Origin: an uncultured Lachnospiraceae bacterium
GTDB taxonomy: Bacteria; Bacillota; Clostridia; Lachnospirales; Lachnospiraceae
DNA: 64,000 nucleotides
Assembly (NCBI GenBank): GCA_902786515.1
Contig: CADADA010000010.1
Span: forward strand, 62,001 to 126,000
Direction of reading: 5' to 3'
This document shows positions 36,851-45,551 of the stretch, in pieces; position 1 is the stretch's first letter; each line of letters starts with the position of its first letter. A program made the translations under genes and the position numbers. The notes under the pieces were generated by a model, which worked only from the letters and a program-made list of their open reading frames with translations, made no database searches and was not told where the DNA came from.

Positions 36851-37675
36851 ATGTTTAAAAATAAAATTAACATTCCTGATATTGTGAGAAAGGTAATTAT
36901 GATAGGCGCACTGTGTGTGTTTACATATGCCAGTTATGAGATGACAAATGTGTATCTGGATTATCAGGAAGGCGATGAAGATTATGAAGATCTTAACAGC
37001 TTATTTGAAATTCCTGATTTTTCAGGGGAGCAGTCCACGGAAGTTGATTCAGACGGAAACATTATAATTTCCAATAATAATAAAGGTGCTGAATGGGTGT
37101 GGAATTTTGACAGCATGCTTGCGATAAATTCTGACTCAAAGGGATGGATTTCACAGGGAAATGCAATAAGTTACCCGATACTTCAGGGTACGGATAATGA
37201 TTATTATCTGGAACATACGGCATATTATTCCCAGAATAAAAATGGCTCAATATTCATAGATTACAGAATACCGGAGGGACTCGAAGCACGCAATTGTATT
37301 ATTTACGGACACGATATGGTGAATTATGCCATGTTTGGCTCTTTGACGCAATACTCTTCAAGATCGTATTATGAACAGAATCCGACATTTGATATATATG
37401 TGGGTTATAAACATTATAAATACTATGTATTTGCAGCTTATGAGACAGATGCGGTGGGAGATACATTCACTTACGATTTCCCTACAGATGAAGATTTTCA
37501 GAGATATGTAGACGGCTGCTGGGCAAGAAAACTATATTCGACCGATGTTCAGGGTATACAGCTTACAGATCATCTGGTTACTTTATGTACATGTACGAGA
37601 AGAAATGACGAGAGCAGAAGATTTGTCGTGCAACTGGTCAGAGGCGAAGAAATAGTGGATGAACAGGTTCAATAA
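36851..37675 (+). CDS. srtB: class B sortase
   Basis: A membrane transpeptidase that attaches proteins to the cell wall. The 274-residue protein has an N-terminal membrane helix (about 13-33) and the catalytic residues His154 (IYGHDM), Cys246 (TLCTC) and Arg (one of the RR pairs at 250-251 or 256-257). The FIDYRIP and FGSLTQY segments are typical of class B. The frame runs from 36809, but the ATG at 36851 has the GGAGG site. No NPxTx-type substrate gene was seen nearby, so its targets are unknown. It could also serve spore or pilus assembly. Confidence 0.9.
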   Translation: MFKNKINIPDIVRKVIMIGALCVFTYASYEMTNVYLDYQEGDEDYEDLNSLFEIPDFSGEQSTEVDSDGNIIISNNNKGAEWVWNFDSMLAINSDSKGWISQGNAISYPILQGTDNDYYLEHTAYYSQNKNGSIFIDYRIPEGLEARNCIIYGHDMVNYAMFGSLTQYSSRSYYEQNPTFDIYVGYKHYKYYVFAAYETDAVGDTFTYDFPTDEDFQRYVDGCWARKLYSTDVQGIQLTDHLVTLCTCTRRNDESRRFVVQLVRGEEIVDEQVQ

Positions 37676-37718
37676 TCAGTTATTAATAAATATTTTCAAA
37701 ATAAAATAAAAAAAGTGC

Positions 37719-37747
37719 TTGCAATTTTATTTTAAATGATGTATTTT
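37719..37747 (+). promoter_or_regulatory. promoter for glnA
   Basis: TTGCAA, 17 bases, TATTTT. It would give a leader of about 160 bases containing the attenuator-like structure. Confidence 0.5.
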
Positions 37748-37817
37748 AGTAGTCAGATGGAGATTGAAGTGAGAATCAGGCTAGCGGGTTCGCTCGATTT
37801 CTTGAAAATAACTTTAG

Positions 37818-37858
37818 GAACAATGGCGTTCACGGTTTTATTCGTGGGCGCATTTTTT
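37818..37858 (+). promoter_or_regulatory. attenuator-like leader of glnA (hexaloop hairpin overlapping a terminator)
   Basis: An intrinsic terminator is formed by 37823-37834 with 37843-37853 (one bulged G) around an 8-base loop, followed by six T. A shorter hairpin, GAAC-AATGGC-GTTC (37818-37831), uses the same left arm, so the two exclude each other. Its six-base loop has A at position 1 and G at position 4, the features needed by ANTAR antiterminators, and it matches the AANGRR-type loop in five of six places. Another hairpin, AGCG-GGTT-CGCT, lies about 25 bases upstream but lacks such a loop. Confidence 0.5.
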
Positions 37859-37912
37859 ATGTAATATGAAAATGCATTTAAAATATTTGTATTGAAAGGA
37901 ATGTAGTGCGAT

Positions 37913-40033
37913 ATGAGTGAAACAGTATTTAACGTAGCAGAATCATTTGGTGAATATGTATTTAATGATACAGTTATGAAGGAGCGTTTGCCAAAACAGA
38001 TTTATAAGGAATTAAGAAAGGTAATTGATGAGGGAGCACAGCTTAATATACAGGTGGCAGATGTGGTTGCAAATGCTATGAAAGACTGGGCTATCGAGCT
38101 GGGAGCAACACATTATACTCACTGGTTCCAGCCTTTGACCGGCGTAACTGCTGAAAAACATGATTCATTTATTTCTTCACCGAAAGCAGACGGCAAGGTG
38201 CTTATGGAATTTTCGGGAAAAGAATTGATTAAGGGAGAACCGGATGCATCCTCATTCCCGACAGGCGGATTAAGAGCAACGTTTGAAGCCAGAGGATATA
38301 CAGCGTGGGATTGTACATCACCGGCATTTATCAAAAAAGGAGCAGCAGGAGCGATTCTTTGCATACCTACAGCGTTCTGCTCATACACGGGTGAGGCACT
38401 TGATAAAAAGACACCATTGTTAAGATCAATGGAGGCAGTAAGTACTCAGGCAATCAGAATACTTAGACTCTTTGGTAATACGACATCAACGAAGGTAACG
38501 CCTTCTGTAGGTTCTGAGCAGGAATACTTCCTTGTTGACAGAGAAAAATATTTAAAGAGAAAAGACCTTATATTTACGGGACGTACCTTATTTGGAGCGA
38601 TGCCACCTAAGGGACAGGAGCTTGACGATCACTATTTTGGAATCATTCGTGAGAGAATTGCGGCATACATGAAAGACCTCAATGAGGAATTGTGGAAACT
38701 GGGAGTTCCGGCAAAGACACAGCATAACGAGGTTGCACCTGCACAGCATGAGCTTGCACCTGTGTATGAGGAAGCTAATATTGCAGTTGATCATAATCAG
38801 ATAGTAATGGAGCTTATGAAGAGAGTAGCAGAAAGACACGGACTTGTCTGCCTGCTTCATGAAAAACCTTTTGCAGGAGTAAATGGTTCGGGAAAACATA
38901 ACAACTGGTCACTTACGACAAATGATGGAATCAACCTTCTTGAGCCTGGAAAGACACCTCATGAGAATATACAGTTTTTACTTGTACTTACAGCTATTAT
39001 GAAGGCAGTAGACACACATGCAGACCTGCTTCGTGAAGCAGCAGGAAATCCGGGAAATGACCACAGACTTGGAGCGAATGAGGCACCACCTGCAATCGTA
39101 TCAATGTTTTTGGGAGACCAGCTTGGTGATGTGGTAAATCAGTTAATCAGCACAGGAAATGCCACAAGCAGTCTTAAAGCAGGAAAATTAGAGACAGGTG
39201 TTTCTACATTGCCAAATATTCATAAAGATGCGACAGATAGAAACAGAACATCACCATTTGCGTTTACGGGTAACAAATTTGAGTTCCGTATGGTTGGTTC
39301 ATCAGATTCGGTTGCGAGCCCGAATGTGGTTCTCAACACGATTGTTGCAGAAGCATTCTGTGATATCGCAGATGAGCTTGAAAAAGCAGATGATTTTGAC
39401 AAGGCAGTGCATGATTTAATCAAAAAGCTGGCTGTTGAACACCAGAGAATCGTATTTAATGGAGACGGATATTCAGATGAATGGGTAGAAGAGGCAGCAA
39501 GAAGAGGCCTTCCGAATTTGAAGACTATGGTAGATGCAATTCCTGCGCTTACAACAGAAAAAGCTATCAAGGTATTCGAAAAATTTGGAGTATTTACTCA
39601 GGCAGAGCTTGAATCACGTTCAGAGGTTCAGTACGAGGCATATTCAAAAGCTCTTAACATTGAAGCAAGAGCGATGATTGATATAGCTGGAAAGCAGATT
39701 ATTCCTTCTGTAATTAAAGCAACGATTGACCTTGCGGGCTCAATCAATGAAGTAACAGCTGCATGCCCGGATGCTGACGTAAGTGTTCAGACAGAACTTT
39801 TACAGGAGACTTCAGCACTCCTTTCGGATACAAAGCTTGCATTGTCAAAACTTCAGGATATTGTAGAACATGCAGACGAGAAGGAAGAAGGCAGAGAAAA
39901 AGCAGTTTACTTTAAAGATGAAGTTATACCTGCGATGGAAGCATTAAGAGCACCTGTTGATAAATTAGAGATGATTGTTGACAAGGAAGCATGGCCAATG
40001 CCTTCATACGGTGACCTGATTTTTGAAGTTTAA
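37913..40033 (+). CDS. glnN: glutamine synthetase type III (GSIII)
   Basis: This enzyme assimilates ammonia into glutamine with ATP. The 706-residue length and the motifs ([57 protein letters not shown], and [16 protein letters not shown]) identify type III rather than the 450-residue type I. A family-typical C-terminal helical extension is present. Codon bias is strong. The preceding leader suggests regulation by nitrogen state through termination control. No glutamate synthase or GlnK gene is adjacent. Confidence 0.95.
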   Translation: MSETVFNVAESFGEYVFNDTVMKERLPKQIYKELRKVIDEGAQLNIQVADVVANAMKDWAIELGATHYTHWFQPLTGVTAEKHDSFISSPKADGKVLMEFSGKELIKGEPDASSFPTGGLRATFEARGYTAWDCTSPAFIKKGAAGAILCIPTAFCSYTGEALDKKTPLLRSMEAVSTQAIRILRLFGNTTSTKVTPSVGSEQEYFLVDREKYLKRKDLIFTGRTLFGAMPPKGQELDDHYFGIIRERIAAYMKDLNEELWKLGVPAKTQHNEVAPAQHELAPVYEEANIAVDHNQIVMELMKRVAERHGLVCLLHEKPFAGVNGSGKHNNWSLTTNDGINLLEPGKTPHENIQFLLVLTAIMKAVDTHADLLREAAGNPGNDHRLGANEAPPAIVSMFLGDQLGDVVNQLISTGNATSSLKAGKLETGVSTLPNIHKDATDRNRTSPFAFTGNKFEFRMVGSSDSVASPNVVLNTIVAEAFCDIADELEKADDFDKAVHDLIKKLAVEHQRIVFNGDGYSDEWVEEAARRGLPNLKTMVDAIPALTTEKAIKVFEKFGVFTQAELESRSEVQYEAYSKALNIEARAMIDIAGKQIIPSVIKATIDLAGSINEVTAACPDADVSVQTELLQETSALLSDTKLALSKLQDIVEHADEKEEGREKAVYFKDEVIPAMEALRAPVDKLEMIVDKEAWPMPSYGDLIFEV

Positions 40034-40063
40034 GATAAGTTAAGCCTCCGGTAAGCATAAAAA

Positions 40064-40086
40064 ATGCCTGTCGGAGGCATTTTTTT
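40064..40086 (+). terminator. intrinsic terminator of glnA
   Basis: ATGCCT-GTCGG-AGGCAT followed by six T. A second possible stem, GCCTCCG (40044-40050) with CGGAGGC (40072-40078), competes for the same right arm. Confidence 0.75.
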
Positions 40087-40101
40087 ATATACGGACGCAA
40101 C

Positions 40102-40132
40102 AAAAAAAGATGCATGCGGTACATCTTTTTTT
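40102..40132. terminator. second, bidirectional terminator
   Basis: AAAAAAAGATG and CATCTTTTTTT pair perfectly around CATGCGGTA. It lies 22 bases after the first terminator. Confidence 0.75.
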
Positions 40133-40404
40133 GTTATAGTTCATTGTTGGTTTTGTATAATATAAAAAGGGAGGAGAGTTAATGTGCTATTAACTCAATA
40201 TTATGAAAAAAGTTTAGAAAAGTAACTTGCGTTGTTACTATTTACTATGATGATAGTATACTAGGCATAATTGAATAAAGAATGTTTATTATGTAAAAGC
40301 TTATTAAATAAAAAATGAACAAAAAATGAACATGGAAAAAATATAGACATTATTGTCGGCTTTTGGTACTATAGTACGAGAAAGTGTTTTAGGAGGAAAT
40401 GAAA

Positions 40405-41454
40405 ATGGTTAGATCATATCAGTGTCCGGGATGTAGCGCGCCAATGCAATTTAACGGCGAAAAACAGAAAATGGTTTGCGAACATTGCGGTACGGAACTT
40501 ACTGTAGAAGAGTTGGATGAAATAAGCAAGTTTGATGTTGATACGGGTGAACAGGTAGAGGGTGAATTTGCTGAGACGGGAGATACCGCTGAGTTTAATT
40601 CGTTTAAGTGTTCTTCATGTGGTGCAGAAATATTGACAGATGATAACACCACGGCAACATTTTGCAGCTTTTGCGGAAGACCTAATATGGTTCAGAATCG
40701 CCTGAGCGGAGAATTAACGCCAAAACATGTGATTCCGTTCAAGATTAATAAGCAGTCAGCAGTCGAGAAGTATAGAGAATGGGCTAAAAAAGGTATATTT
40801 ACACCGTCAATGTTCAGTTCAAATGCAACGATTGAGAAGATTACGGGCATGTATGTACCGTTCTGGATGTATGATTATAATGCAAGGATGAATTTGTCGG
40901 CTAATTGTACGAAAGTAAGACATTCAAGAAAAGGTGATTATGAATATACATACACCGATCATTATATTGTTACAAGAGATGTTGAAGCTCAATACGATAA
41001 GCTTCCGACAGATGCATCTGAAAAAATGCCTGATGATGTAATGGATAAAGTTGAACCGTATAATTATAATGAGATGACGGATTTTGAGATGCCGTATTTA
41101 TCAGGTTATTACTCAGAAAAGTACAATTTTACGGCAGAACAGCTCGCACCAAGAGCAGAGAAAAGAATACGTCAATATATCACCGATACGACGAGAAGCA
41201 CGATTTCAGGATATACAACTGTTAATATTACAAGACAAAATTCACAGCTTAGAAAGCTGAAGGCTGAATATATGCTTATGCCTGTGTGGATATTGAATCT
41301 GAGATATAACGAAAAAGATTTCCTGTTTGCGATGAATGGTCAGACGGGAAAAATAGTTGCGGACAGACCTTTGTCAAAGGGAAAGATGGCAGCATGGTAT
41401 ATAGGAATTACGGTTGTGATGACACTTATACTTGCATTGATTGGAAGATTTTAA
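40405..41454 (+). CDS. double zinc-ribbon protein with C-terminal membrane helix
   Basis: A 349-residue protein of unknown role. The N-terminus has a TFIIB-type zinc ribbon (YQCPGC to CEHCG) and a second ribbon near residues 73-94 (FKCSSCG to FCSFCG). A long central domain follows (VIPFKINKQSAVEKYREWAKKG to LKAEYMLMPVWILNLRYNEK) that resembles the conserved portion of bacterial zinc-ribbon membrane proteins found next to TPM proteins. The C-terminus is one membrane helix (about 325-347). The ATG at 40405 rather than 40399 fits the AGGAGG site. A TPM-domain gene follows after 19 bases. Confidence 0.8.
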   Translation: MVRSYQCPGCSAPMQFNGEKQKMVCEHCGTELTVEELDEISKFDVDTGEQVEGEFAETGDTAEFNSFKCSSCGAEILTDDNTTATFCSFCGRPNMVQNRLSGELTPKHVIPFKINKQSAVEKYREWAKKGIFTPSMFSSNATIEKITGMYVPFWMYDYNARMNLSANCTKVRHSRKGDYEYTYTDHYIVTRDVEAQYDKLPTDASEKMPDDVMDKVEPYNYNEMTDFEMPYLSGYYSEKYNFTAEQLAPRAEKRIRQYITDTTRSTISGYTTVNITRQNSQLRKLKAEYMLMPVWILNLRYNEKDFLFAMNGQTGKIVADRPLSKGKMAAWYIGITVVMTLILALIGRF

Positions 41455-41473
41455 TATTAGGAGGCGAAACATA

Positions 41474-42340
41474 ATGAAAAAGAAGAAATTGGCATTATCA
41501 TTTCTGATAATTGGTTTGATATATGTAATGCTCTGCGGTTATACAAGTGTTTTCGATGAAAATGCCAGTAAGGTATACGATGATGCGGGACTTTTAGAAG
41601 AATCGGAGATAGAGGATCTGCAAAAACACTGTGTTTCTGCAGCAAAACAGATGAAACTTGATATAGGTATTGTGACTACGGAAGATACACAGGGAAAATC
41701 AACGATGGCATATGCTGATGATTTTTATGATTATAACGGTTTTGGTTATGATCAGGGTTATTCAGGGCTGATTTTTCTGATTGACATGCAAAACAGAGAG
41801 TTTTATATTAGTACATGTGGTATTGCGATTCAGTACTTTAATGATGCTGATATTGAGAGCATCCTAAGTGCATTGGATGAGCCTATGGGAAATCATGATT
41901 ATTATGGGGCAGCAGATACGTTCATAGATAAAGCAGTACAGCACGTAAGAAAGATAAACAGAGAATATGCGTCTGAGGTGGATCCGTGGTTTGAGGAAGA
42001 TTATACGGATTATGAAGATTATAAAGAGGCACATGATTTTGACAACGAGAGAAAAGTGAATATACTTAGCAATATTTTTGCAGATATAGGCATTGCCATG
42101 GTGGTAAGTGCGATTATCGTGCTGATAATGGCTTCAGGCAGCAAAGCAAAGATGACCGCAAATGCAAATACATATTTGAATAATAATAAATTAAAAATAC
42201 ATCATCAAAGTGATATATTCTTAAGAACAACTGTTGAGAAACATAAAATTGAAAGCTCTGATGGCGGCGGTCACGGAGGCGGCTCATCACATCACAGCAG
42301 CAGCGGACGAAGCCATGGTGGCGGCGGTCACAGTTTTTAA
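41474..42340 (+). CDS. TPM-domain membrane protein with Gly/His/Ser-rich tail
   Basis: A 288-residue exported protein. It begins with a signal or anchor helix (about 5-22), then a TPM domain (about 28-165; VYDDAGLLEESEIEDLQ, IGIVTTEDT, SGLIFLIDMQNREFYIST). A membrane helix lies at about 196-218. The C-terminal about 30 residues are a GGGHGGG/SHHSSSG-like tail, typical of this family. TPM domains have been linked to phosphatase and photosystem repair in plants; the bacterial role is unclear. The tail ends in GGHSF. It is preceded by an AGGAGG site and co-transcribed with the zinc-ribbon gene. Confidence 0.85.
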   Translation: MKKKKLALSFLIIGLIYVMLCGYTSVFDENASKVYDDAGLLEESEIEDLQKHCVSAAKQMKLDIGIVTTEDTQGKSTMAYADDFYDYNGFGYDQGYSGLIFLIDMQNREFYISTCGIAIQYFNDADIESILSALDEPMGNHDYYGAADTFIDKAVQHVRKINREYASEVDPWFEEDYTDYEDYKEAHDFDNERKVNILSNIFADIGIAMVVSAIIVLIMASGSKAKMTANANTYLNNNKLKIHHQSDIFLRTTVEKHKIESSDGGGHGGGSSHHSSSGRSHGGGGHSF

Positions 42341-42364
42341 TAAGAAAATGGAGGAAGCAGACTG

Positions 42365-42889
42365 ATGGAAAATAAAAATCCAATTGTAACATTTGAGATG
42401 GCAGACGGAGGCATTATAAAAGCGGAGTTATATCCGGAGATTGCCCCTAACACTGTAAAAAATTATATAAGTTTAATTAATAAAAAGTTCTATGACGGCT
42501 TGATTTTTCATAGAGTAATAAGAGGCTTTATGATTCAGGGCGGATGCCCGGAGGGAACAGGTATGGGAAATCCGGGATATTCAATCAAGGGCGAGTTTGC
42601 AAGAAATGGTTTTGTAAATGAACTCAAACATACGCCGGGAGTTTTATCTATGGCGAGAGCACAGCATCCTGATTCAGCAGGCTCACAGTTTTTTATCATG
42701 CATCAGACATCACCTCATCTTGATGGAGATTATGCGGCATTTGGAAAAGTAATTGAAGGCATGGAGGTAGTGAATGCCATAGCGGATATGCCGACAGATT
42801 ATATGGACAGACCGTTGGAAGACGTAGTGATGAAGAGCGTAACTGTAGATACCTTTGGAGTAGACTACGAGGAACCGGAAAAATGTTAA
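42365..42889 (+). CDS. peptidyl-prolyl cis-trans isomerase (cyclophilin)
   Basis: A cytoplasmic folding catalyst of 174 residues without signal peptide. The cyclophilin active site is clear: [21 protein letters not shown] (catalytic Arg), [20 protein letters not shown], and [18 protein letters not shown]. It lies 24 bases after the TPM gene with the GGAGG site. Its final 7 bases overlap the HAD gene, whose ribosome site (GAGGAACCGG) is inside this gene, so the two are probably coupled. Confidence 0.93.
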   Translation: MENKNPIVTFEMADGGIIKAELYPEIAPNTVKNYISLINKKFYDGLIFHRVIRGFMIQGGCPEGTGMGNPGYSIKGEFARNGFVNELKHTPGVLSMARAQHPDSAGSQFFIMHQTSPHLDGDYAAFGKVIEGMEVVNAIADMPTDYMDRPLEDVVMKSVTVDTFGVDYEEPEKC

Positions 42890-43557
42890 AAGCAGTTATT
42901 TTTGATATGGACGGGGTATTGGTTGATACCGAACCCGTCCATTATCAGGCAAACAAAAAAATCATGTCAGAGTTCGGATATGATTTTGAATATGAATATT
43001 ACAAAAAATTTATCGGAAGTACTCTCGCGTTTATGTGGGAAGAATTGACTCAAAAGTACAACATAAAAAAGCCTGTAGATGAACTCTGTGATATGTCAAG
43101 GGATTATTCTAACGGAATTATTGAAAAAGAAGGCTATCCAATCATTGAAGGAGCCGTAGAGCTTGTAAAAAAGCTTCATGAAAAAGAGATTAAGCTTGCG
43201 GTGGCATCGTCATCATCGTTGGAAATTATTAAAGATGTGGTTTCAAAATTGCATATAGAAGAGTATTTTGATAAATTGGTAAGCGGTGAGGATGTAAAAA
43301 ATCCAAAGCCTGCACCTGATGTCTTTATAAAGGCGGCGAATCAGCTTGGAGTTACAAGTGGTGAATGTCTTGTTATCGAGGATTCATCAAATGGTGTAAA
43401 AGCTGCAAAAAATGCTAATATGGCATGCGTAGGTTTTGTGAATAAGAATTCAGGCGAGCAGGATTTGTCAGTGGCAGATTATTTGGTGGAGAGCTTTGTC
43501 GGGATAGAGACCGGATTTTTAGATATGGTATATTGTCACGCAAACGGCGAGCCATGA
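42883..43557 (+). CDS. HAD-family phosphatase, beta-phosphoglucomutase-like
   Basis: A 224-residue haloacid-dehalogenase-type phosphatase. The nucleophile motif [12 protein letters not shown], motif II (VASSSS), the Lys in NPKPAPD, and motif IV ([17 protein letters not shown]) are all present. The helical cap after residue 16 fits subfamily IA, near beta-phosphoglucomutase and phosphatases such as YcjU. The substrate cannot be fixed from sequence. It overlaps the cyclophilin gene by 7 bases and precedes a GNAT gene by 6 bases. Confidence 0.9.
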   Translation: MLKAVIFDMDGVLVDTEPVHYQANKKIMSEFGYDFEYEYYKKFIGSTLAFMWEELTQKYNIKKPVDELCDMSRDYSNGIIEKEGYPIIEGAVELVKKLHEKEIKLAVASSSSLEIIKDVVSKLHIEEYFDKLVSGEDVKNPKPAPDVFIKAANQLGVTSGECLVIEDSSNGVKAAKNANMACVGFVNKNSGEQDLSVADYLVESFVGIETGFLDMVYCHANGEP

Positions 43558-43563
43558 ACTGTA

Positions 43564-44058
43564 ATGGAGACAGAGCGACTCATTATAAGGGAAATCTGTC
43601 TTGATGATTTAGATGCACTTTATGATATATATTCAGATTCATCAATAACCAAATACATGGAGGGACTCTACGAAGACCATGGGGAAGAGGAAGAGTTTAC
43701 AAGGGCGTATATCAAAAATATGTATGGCTTTTATGGTTATGGAATCTGGATACTACAGAAAAAAGACGGAACCATTATAGGAAGGGCCGGCCTTAGTAAC
43801 CGTGAATATAACGGTGAATTTTGTATTGAGGCGGGATATGTTATAGGAGTTCCGTACCAGAGACAGGGCTATGCAACGGAGGCGTTGAATGCCATTGTGA
43901 TGTATGCCAAAAGAGAATTAGAAGTAAAAAAGGTGTATAGTTTTATTAAGGAAGAAAATCTGGCATCCATACGTCTTGCAAAACGTTGTGGTTTTGAGAG
44001 AGAAGGAAGTGCATTTGATAACGATGAGGAGTATGAAGTATATGTACATGAAAAATAA
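43564..44058 (+). CDS. GNAT-family N-acetyltransferase (RimJ/RimL type)
   Basis: A 164-residue acetyl-CoA-dependent acetyltransferase. It starts METERLIIREICLDDLDALYDIYSD, typical of the RimJ/RimL-like branch, and has the acetyl-CoA loop VPYQRQGYATEAL and the last conserved motif ENLASIRLAKRCGFEREG. Substrate unknown. The ATG at 43564 has no good Shine-Dalgarno sequence; it starts 6 bases after the HAD stop, so translation may depend on coupling with the HAD gene. Confidence 0.88.
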   Translation: METERLIIREICLDDLDALYDIYSDSSITKYMEGLYEDHGEEEEFTRAYIKNMYGFYGYGIWILQKKDGTIIGRAGLSNREYNGEFCIEAGYVIGVPYQRQGYATEALNAIVMYAKRELEVKKVYSFIKEENLASIRLAKRCGFEREGSAFDNDEEYEVYVHEK

Positions 44059-44086
44059 CAAATATCATAATTGTATAAAAAAGGGG

Positions 44087-44113
44087 TTAAGTGAACTCGA
44101 AATTTGTCGATAT
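44087..44113 (+). promoter_or_regulatory. sigma-D (sigma-28)-like promoter
   Basis: TTAA, 15 bases, GTCGATAT. This is close to the TAAA-N15-GCCGATAT motif used by the flagellar sigma factor. It ends 52 bases before the 132-residue gene. Confidence 0.5.
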
Positions 44114-44164
44114 ATAAGTACAGGACTTGTAAGTATATCATAAAAGGTTAGGAGATGTGAGTAC

Positions 44165-44563
44165 ATGAACGTCATGAATTATTTAGATTACAACAGAATA
44201 TCGAATGTAAGACAATCTGTACTGACAGAAAAAGTAAATGAATCTTCAGCCTTAAAAAAGACTGAGGAACAGATTAACAGAACTGTGCCGGGAAAACTTG
44301 AGGATTTTTCTACAGAAAGAGATGACAGCAGGGTTTTACCTACTGATAAAGTAATTGATTTTGCGTTGAAGTCTGACATGAAGACGGATACTGCACACGT
44401 CGGTAAGGGCGAAAGCCTTGAAAGTCTCGATATTACAAAGGCAGTGTCTGATATGCATAAAGACGGATTAATGAAAGAATACCGTATGTTTGTTCAGAAT
44501 GCACGTGCGGACAGATTTAGTTCGGAAGATGGAATCGTTGTAAAAAAGAGGATTAATTCATAG
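44165..44563 (+). CDS. 132-residue soluble protein of unknown function
   Basis: I do not recognise this family. The protein is hydrophilic, with no membrane helix or signal. It has a Lys/Glu/Ser-rich first 90 residues and a better ordered end (DITKAVSDMHKDGLMKEY, then MFVQNARADR), which may be a short amphipathic helix. The start has the AGGAGATG site. The possible sigma-D-type promoter upstream suggests it may belong to the motility regulon, so a role near the flagellum is a hypothesis only. truA follows after 11 bases. Confidence 0.75.
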   Translation: MNVMNYLDYNRISNVRQSVLTEKVNESSALKKTEEQINRTVPGKLEDFSTERDDSRVLPTDKVIDFALKSDMKTDTAHVGKGESLESLDITKAVSDMHKDGLMKEYRMFVQNARADRFSSEDGIVVKKRINS

Positions 44564-44574
44564 AGAAGTAGAAA

Positions 44575-45315
44575 ATGTATAATTATAAAATGATAATAAA
44601 GTATGATGGAACGGCTTATAACGGATGGCAAAAACAGGGAAATACTAAAAATACCATTCAGGGTGTTCTTGAAAAATCAATATATCTTGTTACGGGTGAA
44701 AAAATAGAGGTACATGGCTCAGGCAGGACAGATGCAGGAGTCCACGCGATGGCACAGGTAGCAAATTTTAAGATTGATAAGTTATATGACGAAGAAAAAT
44801 TAAGAGAAAAGATTAATAGAAATATACCGGATGACATATGCGTGGAAAAACTTCAAAAAGTGGCAGAGCGTTTCCACAGCAGGCTGAATGCAAAAGGGAA
44901 AAAATACCTCTACAGAATACAAAATTCTGTGGAATCAGATGTATTCCGGAAAAACTATAAGTATCATTATGATGCAGAGCTGGATTTGGAAAAGATGAAG
45001 AAGGCGTCTGCATATTTTATTGGTGAACATGATTTTAAAAGCTTTTGTTCAAATAAGCATATGAAAAAATCTACGGTACGAACTATTTATTCGATAGAGA
45101 TAAAGCGTGACGAAAAAGGCGAACTTGATATATTGTATTATGGAAATGGATTTTTATACAATATGGTGAGGATTCTTACGGGAACACTTATTGAGGTTGG
45201 AAGAGGAGATAGAAAACCGGAGGAAATGCAGGAAATACTTGAAGCGAAGGACCGTCAGGCGGCGGGATTTACGGCTCCGGCTCATGGATTAATACTTATG
45301 GAAGTGGAATATTAA
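44575..45315 (+). CDS. truA: tRNA pseudouridine synthase A (positions 38-40)
   Basis: This enzyme isomerises uridines in the anticodon stem-loop of many tRNAs. The 246-residue protein has the start signature IKYDGTAYNGWQKQ, the catalytic Asp in GSGRTDAGVHAMAQVANF, the RFHSRLNAKGKKYLYRI block, and FLYNMVRILTGTLIEVG. Length is normal. It lies 11 bases behind the unknown 132-residue gene and ends 76 bases before the tRNA-Gln gene. Confidence 0.95.
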   Translation: MYNYKMIIKYDGTAYNGWQKQGNTKNTIQGVLEKSIYLVTGEKIEVHGSGRTDAGVHAMAQVANFKIDKLYDEEKLREKINRNIPDDICVEKLQKVAERFHSRLNAKGKKYLYRIQNSVESDVFRKNYKYHYDAELDLEKMKKASAYFIGEHDFKSFCSNKHMKKSTVRTIYSIEIKRDEKGELDILYYGNGFLYNMVRILTGTLIEVGRGDRKPEEMQEILEAKDRQAAGFTAPAHGLILMEVEY

Positions 45316-45342
45316 AATTTATAATAAAAATAAAAAAAATAC

Positions 45343-45371
45343 TTGCATTTTATAAAATGATATTGTATAAT
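45343..45371 (+). promoter_or_regulatory. promoter for tRNA-Gln
   Basis: TTGCAT, 17 bases, perfect TATAAT, ending 20 bases before the tRNA. Confidence 0.75.
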
Positions 45372-45390
45372 ACTTCTTGTCGCATGACAT

Positions 45391-45462
45391 TGGCCCATCG
45401 CCAAATGGTAAGGCACTGGACTCTGACTCCAGCATTTCAAGGTTCGAATCCTTGTGGGCCAG
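45391..45462 (+). tRNA. tRNA-Gln (anticodon CTG)
   Basis: The cloverleaf folds fully. Acceptor arm TGGCCCA pairs with TGGGCCA, the anticodon stem CTGGA with TCCAG, loop CTCTGAC gives anticodon CTG (reading CAG), and the T arm contains GGTTCGAATC. The discriminator base is G; 3' CCA is not encoded. It reads the CAG codon and is flanked by its own promoter and terminator. Confidence 0.96.
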
Positions 45463-45470
45463 CTATTAAT

Positions 45471-45505
45471 ATCCTTCATCAGAGTGTTGATGGAGGATTT
45501 TTTTT
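45471..45505 (+). terminator. intrinsic terminator of the tRNA-Gln gene
   Basis: ATCCTTCATCA pairs with TGATGGAGGAT (one G-T pair) around GAGTGT, followed by a run of eight T. Confidence 0.85.
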
Positions 45506-45551
45506 ACTCTATGGGGTAATTAATTATACTAACATTAGGAAGTGAAATGGC

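Larger units (their letters stand above)
40034..40404. other. 371-base intergenic region between glnA and the zinc-ribbon gene
   Basis: It holds two terminators on the left (listed separately), then about 230 AT-rich bases. These contain several TACTAT/ATAGTA palindromes: an inverted pair at 40243-40258, TAGTATACTA at 40254-40263 and GTACTATAGTAC at 40366-40377. An 11-base direct repeat of AAAAAATGAAC lies near 40313-40334. No ORF with a ribosome site was found. Confidence 0.6.

Noticed and set aside
40313..40334. Tandem AAAAAATGAAC direct repeat as an iteron or attachment site
   Set aside because: Only two copies in AT-rich DNA with no linked replication or recombination gene.
45357..45545. 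ORF across the tRNA-Gln gene
   Set aside because: It runs through the promoter, tRNA and terminator, so it is a chance reading frame.
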